Shown here: piece by piece, positions 8,449-17,334 of the stretch | How positions within the stretch are numbered: the first letter of the stretch is position 1 | Layout: each line of letters starts with the position of its first letter | NCBI RefSeq assembly: GCF_015767275.1 | Contig: NZ_JADWMY010000001.1 | Span: 1,054,001-1,118,000, forward strand | DNA: 64,000 bases | Origin: Herbaspirillum sp. AP02 | Lineage (GTDB): Bacteria; Pseudomonadota; Gammaproteobacteria; Burkholderiales; Burkholderiaceae_D | Direction: 5' to 3' | Notes under the pieces: generated by a model | Databases searched by the model: none | What the model was told of the DNA's origin: nothing | What the model saw: only the letters and a program-made list of their open reading frames with translations | Position numbers and translations under genes: made by a program

Positions 8449-9636
8449 ATGCACCGCAATGCCGCGCCCCCCGCCGATGCCCGTCCTCAGGACGAGGCTG
8501 TCGTCATCGCCCGCGCCAACCAGCTGCGCTACGTCAACGACGAGATGCCGGGCATACGCCGCAGCCGCCATGGCAAGGGCTTTGCCTATCATGATGCCCG
8601 GGGCGAACTGATCCGCGATGCCCAGGAGCTGGTGCGCTTGAAGTCGCTGGCCATTCCACCGGCCTGGGAAGAAGTGTGGATCAGCCCCCATCACAACGGC
8701 CATATCCAGGCCACCGGGCGCGATGCGCGGGGACGCAAGCAGTACCGCTATCACGCCCGCTGGCGCCTGGTGCGCGACGATGCCAAATACCTGCGCATGA
8801 TCAGCTTCGCCCGCGCCCTGCCCACCATCCGCAAGGTGGTGGAGCAGGACCTGCAGCGGCCCGGCCTGCATCGGCAGAAGGTATTGGCGGCGGTGGTGCA
8901 CCTGCTGCAGAGCACCTTCATGCGGGTGGGCAATGACGAATATGCCCGCCAGAACAAGTCCTTCGGACTGACTACGCTACAGCATCGCCACGTGCGGGTG
9001 GATGGCAGCGATGTGCTGTTCCACTTCCGTGGCAAGAGCGGAGTGCAGCATGACATCAAGCTGCATGATCCCTATGTGGCGCGCATCATCCGCAAGATGC
9101 GCGAGTTACCGGGGCAGGAGCTATTCCAGTATGTGGATGACGAGGGGCAGCGGCATTGCATCGACTCCGGCGACGTCAATGCCTATCTGCGCGAGGCGGC
9201 GGGCGAGGATTTCAGCGCCAAGGATTTCCGCACCTGGGCCGGCACGGTGCTGGCCACGCTGGCGTTGCAGGCTTTCGAACAGGTGGACTCGCAGGCCCAG
9301 GCCAAGCAGAACGTGGTGCGCGCCATCGAGAACGTGGCACGCCGGCTGGGCAATACGCCCTCCATCTGCCGTAAATGCTATGTGCACCCGGCGGTGATCG
9401 AGAGCTATCTCGATGGCAGTTTCGCCGAGCGACTGGAAAAGCGGGTGCAGGCCGAACTGGTGCAGGAGTTGCACGCGCTGTCGCCGGAAGAGGCAGCGGT
9501 GCTGGCACTGCTGCAACAGCGTCTGCACGAAGCCGATGCGCCCCCTGCACGCCGGCCGGCGCGCAAGAACGGCCGCCGGGCGAGCACGGCGGCACGCAAG
9601 GCGCCACACGCTGGCGCACACGCCGCGCAGGCCTGA
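8449..9636 (+). CDS. DNA topoisomerase IB (poxvirus type)
   Basis: A 395-residue eukaryote/poxvirus-type topoisomerase that relaxes supercoils through a 3'-phosphotyrosyl intermediate. It has the N-terminal VWISPHHNGHIQATGRDARG segment, a catalytic core with VGNDEYARQNKSFGLTTL and FRGKSG, and SICRKCYVHP near the end, where Tyr311 is the probable nucleophile. The C-terminal 30 residues are basic and Ala-rich (RRPARKNGRRAS), a likely DNA-binding tail. A GAGGAGA box lies 7 bases before the ATG. It is convergent with alkB. Confidence 0.93.
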   Translation: MHRNAAPPADARPQDEAVVIARANQLRYVNDEMPGIRRSRHGKGFAYHDARGELIRDAQELVRLKSLAIPPAWEEVWISPHHNGHIQATGRDARGRKQYRYHARWRLVRDDAKYLRMISFARALPTIRKVVEQDLQRPGLHRQKVLAAVVHLLQSTFMRVGNDEYARQNKSFGLTTLQHRHVRVDGSDVLFHFRGKSGVQHDIKLHDPYVARIIRKMRELPGQELFQYVDDEGQRHCIDSGDVNAYLREAAGEDFSAKDFRTWAGTVLATLALQAFEQVDSQAQAKQNVVRAIENVARRLGNTPSICRKCYVHPAVIESYLDGSFAERLEKRVQAELVQELHALSPEEAAVLALLQQRLHEADAPPARRPARKNGRRASTAARKAPHAGAHAAQA

Positions 9637-9645
9637 GCACCGCCC

Positions 9646-10299
9646 TCAGCGGGCGCGGCGGAAGGTCAGGTTATAACGGCAGCGGCCGGTAAGCGCATGC
9701 TCGCCGTCGCGCAGCACATCCACGCCATGAAAGGCCAGCCGCGCCGGGCCGCCCCAGACCACCACATCCCCACTCTCCAGCCGCATGCGTTGCGGCTTGT
9801 CGCTGCGCTCCATGCCGCCAAAGAGGAAGGTCGCCGGCAAGCCGAGCGAGACCGAGACGATGGGCTGTTCCATGTCTTCTTCGTTACGGTCCTGGTGCAG
9901 CGACATGCGGGCGCCGGGGTCGTAGCGGTTGACCAGGCAGGCGTCCGGCACGAAGGGAGCAAACCCGCCCGCCTCGGCCGCCCGCTGTGCCAGTGCGACG
10001 AATGCCGCAGGCATCTCGGGCCAGTCCTGCCCGGTCACCGGGTCCAGCGTCTGGTAGCGATAGCCACGGCGGTCAGTGACCCAGCCGAACTGCCCACAAT
10101 TGCTCATCGCCACCGACATGCGAAAACCGCCCGGCGTCTGCATGTTGCGCAGGGGCGATTGGGCCAGCACCGTATCGATGGCAGCCACCAGCGTCGCAGC
10201 CTCCTCGTCGCTGACGAAGGCACGCAGCAAGGTCGCGCCTTCTGCGATGGGGTCGATGGCCGGCTCGCGGGGCAGCGCAGCGAAGAGGTCACCGGTCAC
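9646..10299 (-). CDS. alkB: Alpha-ketoglutarate-dependent DNA repair dioxygenase AlkB
   Basis: A 217-residue Fe(II)/2-oxoglutarate dioxygenase that removes 1-methyladenine and 3-methylcytosine by oxidative demethylation. Iron ligands are His135, Asp137 (SLHQDRNEED) and His191 (LAFHGVD). The 2-oxoglutarate motif RxNxTxR is RYNLTFR at 208-214. I chose the GTG start because it overlaps the stop of the upstream esterase as GTGA, implying translational coupling, and gives the normal AlkB N-terminus (TGDLFAALP). An upstream ATG would run 120 codons through the esterase gene. With ada and the esterase it forms an alkylation-response operon. Confidence 0.94.
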   Translation of the reverse strand: MTGDLFAALPREPAIDPIAEGATLLRAFVSDEEAATLVAAIDTVLAQSPLRNMQTPGGFRMSVAMSNCGQFGWVTDRRGYRYQTLDPVTGQDWPEMPAAFVALAQRAAEAGGFAPFVPDACLVNRYDPGARMSLHQDRNEEDMEQPIVSVSLGLPATFLFGGMERSDKPQRMRLESGDVVVWGGPARLAFHGVDVLRDGEHALTGRCRYNLTFRRAR

Positions 10300-11210
10300 G
10301 GCGCGGCCTTGGTGCGCGGGGGTGGCGCGGCGATGAACTCGGCGACCGTCTCCAGCGTGGGTGCCAAAAAGCGCAGCGGCCGGGCCAGGCTGCCCACCAG
10401 CGAGGCGTGCGACGTGTTGTCGAAGTAATGTTCCTCCACCGCCACCTGCTGTGCGCGCAGCAGGGCGGCCAGCCCGGCCGTATTGCGGGTGGCCGACACC
10501 AGCTTGTCCTTGTGGGAGGCGATCAGCAAAGCGGGGGGCGCACCGGCCTGGACGTGGCGCACCGGTTGCGAATCTGGCGGCGAGTCGGGAGCGAAGAAGA
10601 CTGGCTTGACGTCCGGGTTTTCGATGGGCAGGAAGTCGTACGGCCCGGCCAGGCCGATCCACCCGCGCAGGGCCTCCGGCGAGGCGCCGGCCTGGCGCAG
10701 CCAGCGTGCATCCAGCGCCAGCATGGCCGCGTTGTAGGCGCCGGCGCTATGTCCCATGACGAAGACCCGTTGCGGATCGCCGCCCAGTTCGCGCAGCGAG
10801 CGCAGGGTCCAGGCCAGGGCCTGGGCGCTGTCCTTGAGGAAATCCGGATAGCGCACTTCGGGATAGACGCGGTAATCCGGCAGCACGGCGATGATGCCGC
10901 GTGAGCTCAAGGCTTCACCGACGAAGGCATAGTCCTTGCGGCTGCCTTCGTTCCAGCTGCCACCGTAGAAAAAGACCACCACCGGCAAGCCCGGTCCGGC
11001 GTGGGTCACATCGGTCGCGGCGGCCAGCCGGTAGATGTCCAGCTTTTGGCGCGGATTGTCGCTGCCGGCGTAGGCCACGCCTTCGGTCTTGATGTAACCC
11101 GAGCTGGGGGTGACGGCGTTGATGGCCGTCAGCGGCGAACAGGCGATCAGGCCACCCAGGACCAGGACCGCCCCCGTGAGGGCGAGGCCGGCCTTGCCGA
11201 GAACATGCAT
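10296..11210 (-). CDS. Lipoprotein alpha/beta-hydrolase (carboxylesterase-like) in the ada-alkB operon
   Basis: A 304-residue predicted lipoprotein esterase. The signal peptide ends in the lipobox LIAC with Cys24 as acylation site. The oxyanion region is VVFFYGGSWNEG, the nucleophile elbow is GHSAGAY, and a late DNTSHASL gives a candidate catalytic His. The ATG at 11210 has CAGGAG upstream; a longer ORF start would ruin the signal peptide. It sits between ada (55 bases upstream) and alkB (4-base overlap), so it is probably co-induced by methylating damage although it should be anchored in the envelope. Its substrate is unknown. Confidence 0.85.
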   Translation of the reverse strand: MHVLGKAGLALTGAVLVLGGLIACSPLTAINAVTPSSGYIKTEGVAYAGSDNPRQKLDIYRLAAATDVTHAGPGLPVVVFFYGGSWNEGSRKDYAFVGEALSSRGIIAVLPDYRVYPEVRYPDFLKDSAQALAWTLRSLRELGGDPQRVFVMGHSAGAYNAAMLALDARWLRQAGASPEALRGWIGLAGPYDFLPIENPDVKPVFFAPDSPPDSQPVRHVQAGAPPALLIASHKDKLVSATRNTAGLAALLRAQQVAVEEHYFDNTSHASLVGSLARPLRFLAPTLETVAEFIAAPPPRTKAAP

Positions 11211-11265
11211 GCACGACTCCTGCAATATGAAGTAACGGCCATTGTAGCCGCCTCTGCCTTCGCCT

Positions 11266-12423
11266 TCAGGCAGGCTCGGCACTGGCCGCTGCGGGCTGCT
11301 GGCGCGCCACCGCCTCACGCGCCAGCAAGGCCGCTTTGCGCTCGATGCCCCAGCGGTATCCGGAAGGCGAACCGTCCTGACGCACGATGCGATGACAAGG
11401 AATCAGCAAGGCGATCTCGTTGCGCGCGCAGGCGCTGGCCACTGCCCTCACCGCCGCCGGCTGGCCGATACGGGTGGCCAGTTCGGCATAGCTCAGGGTC
11501 ACTCCCGGCGGTATCTCGCGCAGGGCCCGCCACACGCGCTGCTGGAAGGCTGTGCCACGTACATCCAGCGGCAGGGCGGCGCCGCGCTGCGGGTCATCCA
11601 GGGCGGCCAGCACCTGTGCCAGCGTCTGCTCGAAGGCGGCGTCGCCGGGCGCCAGTTCGGCCTGGGAAAAACGGTCCTGCAGTTGCTGCACCAGCGCGTC
11701 GGCATCCTCGCCCAGGGTGACGGCACAGATGCCCTGCTCGGTGGCCGCCACCAGCAAGGCGCCCAGCCAGCATTGGGCGACCGCGAACCGGATTTTCTCG
11801 CCACGGCCGCCGTGTCGGTAGGCCGCCGGCTTCATGCCCAGGTCGGCATTGCGGTGGGCATAGAAGCCACCGCTGGAATTGAAGCCGGCTTCGTAGAAGG
11901 CCTCGGTCACGCTGGCGCGTGAGGCCAATTGCTGGCGCAGGCGCTGCGCCCGCCTGGCATCGCCATAGGCCTTGGGGGTCAGGCCGGTGTGGACCTTGAA
12001 GAGCCGATGAAAATGAAAGCGGCTCAAGCCCACGGCCTGGGCCAGGTCCACGGTGGCGGGCGCCTGCTCGGCAGCGTCGATCAGGCGGCAGGCCTGGGCG
12101 ATGGCTTCGGCCTGACGTTCCTGCAACGGCGGCAGGTCGGGCCGGCAGCGCTTGCAAGGGCGAAAACCGGCGGCCTCGGCGGCCGCGCAACTGGCGTGGA
12201 AGGCCACGTTCTTGCGCAAGGGCGTGCGTGCACCGCAGGAGGGCTTGCAGTAGACGCCCGTGCTCTTGACCGAATACCAGAACAAGCCATCGCAGGCCGG
12301 GTCGCGGCGCTGCACGGCCTGCCAGCGCTGCTGGTCGACGGGGGACGGGTCAGCGGACGCGCTGGTCACATCCGGAGTAGGCAGAGTGGGCGTGGAAATC
12401 ATCGGGGAGGTCAAACTCGGCAT
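11266..12423 (-). CDS. ada: Ada: methylphosphotriester/O6-methylguanine methyltransferase and activator
   Basis: A 385-residue protein with all three Ada modules. The N-terminal zinc domain has Cys59 and Cys63 (GVYCKPSC) and Cys90 and Cys93 (FRPCKRC); Cys59 matches the E. coli phosphotriester acceptor. An AraC-type helix-turn-helix (LAQAVGLSRFHFHRLFKVHT) follows. The C-terminal O6-methylguanine methyltransferase has acceptor Cys343 in IPCHRIV. Methylation of the N-terminal Cys turns the protein into an activator of its own operon. The start is supported by CAGGAG 6 bases upstream. About 30 extra residues precede the conserved domain. Confidence 0.95.
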   Translation of the reverse strand: MPSLTSPMISTPTLPTPDVTSASADPSPVDQQRWQAVQRRDPACDGLFWYSVKSTGVYCKPSCGARTPLRKNVAFHASCAAAEAAGFRPCKRCRPDLPPLQERQAEAIAQACRLIDAAEQAPATVDLAQAVGLSRFHFHRLFKVHTGLTPKAYGDARRAQRLRQQLASRASVTEAFYEAGFNSSGGFYAHRNADLGMKPAAYRHGGRGEKIRFAVAQCWLGALLVAATEQGICAVTLGEDADALVQQLQDRFSQAELAPGDAAFEQTLAQVLAALDDPQRGAALPLDVRGTAFQQRVWRALREIPPGVTLSYAELATRIGQPAAVRAVASACARNEIALLIPCHRIVRQDGSPSGYRWGIERKAALLAREAVARQQPAAASAEPA

Positions 12424-12533
12424 GGGGGGCTCCTGCTATCGGGTCAGGATGATTCTAGGCGCCCCCTGCCGGCGTCGCACTCGGGCGCTTGCTTTTGAAT
12501 TCGCAGGCCGCCCCACCCTTTGCGTTCACTTTC

Positions 12534-13052
12534 TCACTGGGAGAAGCGAATGCGCTGGCGCGACTTCACCGGCTGCATGACGTGTTCCAGCGGCAGTTCG
12601 TGCGATTGCTTGACCTTCTTGAGGGTGATGTTGGATTTGACGTTGGTCACGCCGGGCAGGCGCAACAGGCGGCTCATCATGAATTCGGAAAACGCCGCCA
12701 GGTCGGGGGCCACGATGCGCAGGATATAATCGCCCTCCCCCGTAACGGAGAAGCACTCGGTGACCTCTGGCATCGTTTCCACGGCTTTTTCGAACAGCTC
12801 GCCCCGGGTTTCGCCCTGGCGATCCAGGGTGACGGTGGTGAAGGCCGTCACGCCCAGGCCAACCACTGCCGGGTCCAGCACGGCGGTGTAGCGTTCGATG
12901 ACGTGGGCTTCTTCCAGGCGCTGCACGCGACGACTGATCTGGGAGGTGGACAAGTGAACTTTCAGACCCAGTGCACTATTGGTAATATGTCCGTCACGCT
13001 GCAGCTCGGTCAGCAAGGCCAGATCGTAGCGATCCACATTGATGATGCTCAT
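12534..13052 (-). CDS. Lrp/AsnC family regulator, divergent from hpd
   Basis: A 172-residue Lrp-type regulator. The winged HTH (residues 5-55, with VHLSTSQISRRVQRLEEA) is followed by a RAM domain (about 70-145) containing VTGEGDYILRIVAP. A basic C-terminal extension (QPVKSRQRIRFSQ) is longer than usual. GGAGAGATAA precedes the ATG. It is divergent from the 4-hydroxyphenylpyruvate dioxygenase gene 146 bases away and is the obvious candidate to control it, probably in response to an aromatic amino acid. Confidence 0.9.
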   Translation of the reverse strand: MSIINVDRYDLALLTELQRDGHITNSALGLKVHLSTSQISRRVQRLEEAHVIERYTAVLDPAVVGLGVTAFTTVTLDRQGETRGELFEKAVETMPEVTECFSVTGEGDYILRIVAPDLAAFSEFMMSRLLRLPGVTNVKSNITLKKVKQSHELPLEHVMQPVKSRQRIRFSQ

Positions 13053-13083
13053 TTATCTCTCCAATTTTCTTATTTAAGATTTA

Positions 13084-13145
13084 TTTGTGCATATTACCCC
13101 CTAATTTGCGCAAAAAACAATCACAAATTGCAGTGATGACGCAAT
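13084..13145. promoter_or_regulatory. Repeat cluster between lrp-like gene and hpd, candidate operator
   Basis: TTTGTGCA at 13084-13091 is echoed by TTTGCGCA at 13105-13112, a 21-base period (two helical turns). A separate inverted repeat, ATTGC (13127-13131) and GCAAT (13141-13145), has a 9-base spacer. The cluster is A+T-rich and fills the promoter interval, consistent with an Lrp octamer wrapping the DNA. Confidence 0.45.
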
Positions 13146-13198
13146 AAACTCCTCTCATGGGCCGGGCTTGCCGGCCTTTCCAATCCGAGGAGACACAG

Positions 13199-14299
13199 AT
13201 GGGCCACGCAGACAGCCAAATCAGCCAATTCGCCCCCGCCAGCACGGACCTGTTCGACAACCCCATGGGGACCGACGGCTTCGAGTTCGTCGAATATACC
13301 GCCGCCGACCCGGCCGCCATTGCCGGCGTACTGGAACTGATGGGCTTTATCGCCGTGGCGCGTCACCGTTCCAAGAACGTGACCCTGTATCGCCAGGGCC
13401 AGATCAACTTCATCCTCAACGGTGAACCCGACAGCAACGCCGCCGCCTTCGCCCAGGTGCATGGGGCCTCGGTGAATGCCATGGCCTTCCGCGTCAAGGA
13501 TGCGGCCTTCGTCTACAAACGCGCGCTGGAACTGGGCGCCGAAGGCGTGGAAGCCCGCCTGGGGCCGATGGAGCTCAACATCCCGGCCATCCGCGGCATC
13601 GGCGGCTCGCTGCTGTATCTGGTGGACCGCTATGGCGACAATGGCTCCATCTATGACGTCGATTTCCAGTTCTTCCCCGGCGTGGAGCGCAATCCCAAGG
13701 GCGTGGGCCTGACCTATATCGACCACCTGACCCACAACGTCATGCGTGGCGCGATGGATACCTGGTCATCGTTCTATACGCGGCTGTTCAACTTCCGCGA
13801 GATCAAGTATTTCGACATCGAGGGCAAGGTCACCGGCCTGCGCTCGCGCGCCATGACCAGCCCGTGCGGCAAGATCCGCATCCCCATCAACGAGAGCGCG
13901 GACGACAAGTCGCAGATCGAGGAATTCATCAAGCAGTACAACGGCGAAGGCATCCAGCACATCGCCCTGGGGACCGATGACATCTACCAGACCGTGCGCG
14001 ACCTGCACACCCGCGGCGTCCCCCTGCAGGACACCATCGCCACCTATTACGACCTGGTGGAACGCCGCATTCCCGGCCATGGCGAAGACCTGGCCGCCCT
14101 GCGCGAACTGAAGATCCTGATCGACGGCGCGCCCACCGCCGGCCAAGGCCTGCTGCTGCAGATCTTCACCCAGAACCTGATCGGCCCGGTGTTCTATGAA
14201 ATCATCCAGCGCAAGGGCAACGACGGCTTCGGCGAGGGCAATTTCAAGGCCCTCTTCGAATCCATCGAACTGGACCAGATGCGCCGCGGCGTGATCTGA
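13199..14299 (+). CDS. hpd: 4-hydroxyphenylpyruvate dioxygenase
   Basis: A 366-residue iron enzyme converting 4-hydroxyphenylpyruvate to homogentisate in tyrosine catabolism. It has two vicinal-oxygen-chelate halves. Metal ligands are likely His176 in IDHLTHNV, the His in GIQHIALGTDD (about 257) and the Glu in PVFYEIIQRKG near the C-terminus. I chose the ATG preceded by CGAGGAGACACAG; an ATG 42 bases upstream adds non-conserved residues. No homogentisate dioxygenase is adjacent. Confidence 0.95.
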   Translation: MGHADSQISQFAPASTDLFDNPMGTDGFEFVEYTAADPAAIAGVLELMGFIAVARHRSKNVTLYRQGQINFILNGEPDSNAAAFAQVHGASVNAMAFRVKDAAFVYKRALELGAEGVEARLGPMELNIPAIRGIGGSLLYLVDRYGDNGSIYDVDFQFFPGVERNPKGVGLTYIDHLTHNVMRGAMDTWSSFYTRLFNFREIKYFDIEGKVTGLRSRAMTSPCGKIRIPINESADDKSQIEEFIKQYNGEGIQHIALGTDDIYQTVRDLHTRGVPLQDTIATYYDLVERRIPGHGEDLAALRELKILIDGAPTAGQGLLLQIFTQNLIGPVFYEIIQRKGNDGFGEGNFKALFESIELDQMRRGVI

Positions 14300-14340
14300 C
14301 GGGCAAGCCGGCATCGCTGCCGGCCCGGCCCTGCAAGCAA

Positions 14341-14380
14341 GGCGCAGCGCCCTCGCGGGCCTGCGCCTTTTGGTTTTTTT
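14341..14380 (+). terminator. Rho-independent terminator after hpd
   Basis: The stem GGCGCAG (14341-14347) and CTGCGCC (14361-14367) encloses a further G+C-rich pairing and is followed by TTTTGGTTTTTTT. Confidence 0.85.
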
Positions 14381-14483
14381 ACCTTGTGCGACTCAAGCTT
14401 TGCGGGAAGCTGCCGTAACAGTATCCAAAGGCAAACCCGCCTGAACCTGCAAGACTGGCGCCTCGACCGGGGCTGGAGTTCGC

Positions 14484-14834
14484 ATGAACGTCGCGTATGA
14501 ACAAGAAAAAACTGCCGAAGCCCGCCAGGCCGTCCGTGCAGACACGCTGGACCATGACCCCGCAGAACTGATCGAGCAACTGAGCCATCGCATCCTGATC
14601 CTGCAACAGCAGGCACAGTCACTGGCACGCTTCCCGGCCAATCGCGACGGCAAGCAGCAACGCCAGTTGCTACAGCAGCAGATCCGCACCCTCTACCAGC
14701 AGCTGTTCGTGCTGGAGCAGCAACAGGCGCGCCAACGCATGCGCAGCGAGAATTACCTCAGCATGGCCCTGTCGGTCGCGGCCCACGCGGCACACCATCA
14801 CGCCCAGAGCGAAGCCCAGGCTGCAGCCGCCTGA
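14484..14834 (+). CDS. Hypothetical Gln-rich coiled-coil protein
   Basis: A 116-residue cytosolic protein with no signal peptide or membrane segment. Residues 25-90 are strongly helical and Gln/Leu/Arg-rich (LLQQQIRTLYQQLFVLEQQQ), a likely coiled coil, ending in an Ala/His-rich tail. A GGAG lies 8 bases before the ATG. I do not recognise a family. Composition resembles small FlxA-like proteins, but that is a guess. It stands alone between the hpd terminator and a convergent MFS gene. Confidence 0.65.
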   Translation: MNVAYEQEKTAEARQAVRADTLDHDPAELIEQLSHRILILQQQAQSLARFPANRDGKQQRQLLQQQIRTLYQQLFVLEQQQARQRMRSENYLSMALSVAAHAAHHHAQSEAQAAAA

Positions 14835-14856
14835 GCCGCGCCCTTCCCCGTATTGC

Positions 14857-16224
14857 TCAATAGCGCAGCCGTGACAGGCTGACCGCACACGCCGCCGCGG
14901 CCAGCCCGGCGGCGCACCACAGCACCAGCGCATACGGTGCGTCCGACCACCCCAACAGCAGAGCCACCACCGAGGCGCCGACGGTCTGCCCGGTCAGGCG
15001 CGCCGTGCCCAGCATGCCGCTGGCGCCCCCGGTGCGTTCACGCGGGGCGGCGCTGATCATGGTGCGGTTGTTGGGCGACTGGAACAGCCCGAAGCCGAAC
15101 CCGCACACCGCGAACTGCAGCGCCATCAGGCCGTCCGGCGTGCCGTGGTCGATCGTCAGCAGCGACAGCAGGCCCAGGCACATCACGGCCAGCCCGATCC
15201 CGCCCAGCAAGCCGGCCGCAATGCGGTCCGACAGCTTGCCCGCCACCACCCCGGTCAGGGCCACCGCAATCGGCCATGCCGTCAGCAACAGCCCGGCACG
15301 GGCGGCGCTGATGCCCAGGTAGTTCTGCAACATGAAAGGCAGCATCACGAACACCGCCATCTGCGCCGCAAAGGAACAGAAGGAGGTACCGATGGAGAGC
15401 GCAAACAAGGGAATGCGCAACAGGTCCAGTGGCAGCATGGGGGCGCTGGTCGACTGCAGCTTGAGCAGCAGGAACAGGCTCAGCGCGGTCAGTACGGCGC
15501 AACCGGCCACCACCCAGACGCCCTGCAGGTGGCCGACCGCATCGATGGTATAGAGCAGCAAGCCGATGAAGCACATGCACAGGAGCGCGCTCTGCCGGTC
15601 GAAGCGACGTGCCGCCAGCGGGTTGGTAGGCAGCGCCTTGCTACCCACCAGGAGCGCCACCAGTCCAAGCGGGATATTGATCAGGAACAGCCAGTGCCAG
15701 GACGCCAGGTGCAGGATGAAGCCGGCCACGGTCGGGCCCAGGGCATTGCCGGTCCCGGCCACCAGGGCGTTGTAGCCAATGGCGCGGCCCAGCAGGCGCG
15801 CCGGGTAGATGAAACGGATCAACGCGGTATTGACCGACAGGATGCCGGCCGCGCCCAGCCCCTGCAGCACCCGCGCCAGGCTCAGCTGCAGCATGTCATT
15901 GCTGGCGGCACAGGCCAGCGAGGCCAGCGTAAAGAGGAGCAGCCCGCCCAGATAGACGCGCCGGTAGCCCACCACCTCCCCCAGCGAAGCCAGTGGCAGC
16001 AGGCACACCGCCATGGCGATCTGGTAGCTGTTGATGACCCAGATGGCATCGGCATCGCTGGCCTTGAGGTCGGCCGCCATGGACGGCAGCGCCAGGTTGG
16101 CGATGGAACCGTCCAGGACCGCAATGGTGATGCCCAGCACTACGGTGGCGATGGCGAGGAAGCGCTGCCGGGGCGGCAGGCCGTCGGCGTCATGCGGGAC
16201 ACCGCTGCGGGTCTGTACTTGCAC
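14857..16224 (-). CDS. MFS transporter, DHA2-type drug/metabolite exporter
   Basis: A 455-residue membrane protein with about 14 hydrophobic segments. Near the first helix it has LDGSIANLALPSMAADL, the D1-like motif of the 14-helix DHA2 family, then RVLQGLGAAGILSVNTALI in helix 4-5. Such proteins expel drugs, detergents or metabolites with proton antiport. It follows the amidohydrolase gene by 66 bases on the same strand, so it may be the last gene of the amino-acid catabolic operon. If so it could export a pathway intermediate; independent transcription is equally possible. Confidence 0.88.
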   Translation of the reverse strand: MQVQTRSGVPHDADGLPPRQRFLAIATVVLGITIAVLDGSIANLALPSMAADLKASDADAIWVINSYQIAMAVCLLPLASLGEVVGYRRVYLGGLLLFTLASLACAASNDMLQLSLARVLQGLGAAGILSVNTALIRFIYPARLLGRAIGYNALVAGTGNALGPTVAGFILHLASWHWLFLINIPLGLVALLVGSKALPTNPLAARRFDRQSALLCMCFIGLLLYTIDAVGHLQGVWVVAGCAVLTALSLFLLLKLQSTSAPMLPLDLLRIPLFALSIGTSFCSFAAQMAVFVMLPFMLQNYLGISAARAGLLLTAWPIAVALTGVVAGKLSDRIAAGLLGGIGLAVMCLGLLSLLTIDHGTPDGLMALQFAVCGFGFGLFQSPNNRTMISAAPRERTGGASGMLGTARLTGQTVGASVVALLLGWSDAPYALVLWCAAGLAAAACAVSLSRLRY

Positions 16225-16290
16225 TATCTGCTTTCAAGGCTTGAGATGAACCAGGGACGCCGGGGGCGTCCAAACGAGGGCGTTATGCTA

Positions 16291-17334
16291 TCACCGCCCT
16301 GCCTCCTGCATGCGGTAGACCTCCCGGGCGGTAGCACTGAAGAGCGCAGTGCGCTCGGGCGCGGACAAGTCCACGGTCAGCCGCTTGAATGCATTCCACA
16401 GGCTGACGTAGCCGAACATGCCCTTGTCCACCGGGAAATTGCTCTCGAACATGCAGCGCTGCGGACCGAAGAGATCGATGCAGGTGTCGATATAGGGCCG
16501 CCAGGCCTGGGCCAGTTGAATCGAATCCGGAGGTACGGCCTGCCGATGGAAATCCCAGCCGCCCACGGGCATGCCCAGGCCACCCAGCTTGAGCCAGACA
16601 TTGGGCAAGGCGGCGATGGCGCGCATGCCGCGCTCCCACTCGCGCCGTGCTGTCTCGCGCTGGTCGGCGTAGGGGCCGGCGCCCAGCGGGCCGCCGCAGT
16701 GATCCAGGACGAAACGGGTATCCGGGCAAGCCTGGGCCAGCGCCAGCACTTCATCCAGCTGGGTGTGATAGGCCCAGATGTCCAGCGACAGATCGTAGCG
16801 CGCCAGCAGGCGCGCACCGGTGCGGAACCTGTCCTGCGCCAGCAGGCCGGGCGGTGGCGGCTGCGGATTGCTACGGATGGACGGATCGGCATGCCAGGCC
16901 GTGGTATTGCGGATACCGCGCAGGCGGCCGTTGCCGGCCTGCTGCAGCGCTTCCAGCACCGCTTGCACTTCGGCGCCGAGCATCAGGTCGGCAAAGCCGA
17001 CGATGGCCGCACAGGCGCGCACCGGCCCATACAGGCCGCTGGCCGATTGCGCCGCCACGCCGTTGATGAACTCCACCTCACCCACCGGCTGCATGGCCTG
17101 CGGCCCCTCCTGTCGGTACATCGAGCGGCATTGCACGAACACCGTCTCGGTGACGCGATGACCGCTGGACAGATCGGCCATCCACTCCCCGAACAGGTAG
17201 CGGTTGCCGACACGATCCCACAGGTGGTGGTGGGCATCGATGATGGGCAATTCCGGCTCCAGCGCCGCTTCCTGCATCAGGGCTAGCCAGTCCGGCCGTA
17301 CCTGCAGGTGCGGCGAGGCGGCGGCATCAGCCAT
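16291..17334 (-). CDS. Amidohydrolase-fold metal hydrolase, lactonase-like (COG3618 type)
   Basis: A 347-residue TIM-barrel hydrolase. The first metal-binding strand is PIIDAHHHLWD; later strands show FVLDHCGGPLG and CMFESNFPVDKG. This pattern is typical of the COG3618 branch, which includes lactonases such as 2-pyrone-4,6-dicarboxylate lactonase and sugar-acid lactonases, and not of amidases. Its ATG lies inside the end of the RraA-like gene (8-base overlap), so the two are probably translated together. In this operon it may open a lactone on the way to, or from, the aldolase substrate. The substrate is inferred from context only. Confidence 0.82.
   Translation of the reverse strand: MADAAASPHLQVRPDWLALMQEAALEPELPIIDAHHHLWDRVGNRYLFGEWMADLSSGHRVTETVFVQCRSMYRQEGPQAMQPVGEVEFINGVAAQSASGLYGPVRACAAIVGFADLMLGAEVQAVLEALQQAGNGRLRGIRNTTAWHADPSIRSNPQPPPPGLLAQDRFRTGARLLARYDLSLDIWAYHTQLDEVLALAQACPDTRFVLDHCGGPLGAGPYADQRETARREWERGMRAIAALPNVWLKLGGLGMPVGGWDFHRQAVPPDSIQLAQAWRPYIDTCIDLFGPQRCMFESNFPVDKGMFGYVSLWNAFKRLTVDLSAPERTALFSATAREVYRMQEAGR

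Noticed and set aside
9646..10662. A longer AlkB reading frame with 121 extra N-terminal residues
   Set aside because: The extra part lies within the esterase gene in another frame and has no similarity to AlkB; the GTG at 10299 gives the normal length.
15145..17286. A 713-codon open frame on the plus strand
   Set aside because: It is antisense to the MFS and amidohydrolase genes, Gln/Arg/His-rich and without any domain; it is a shadow of high G+C codon bias.
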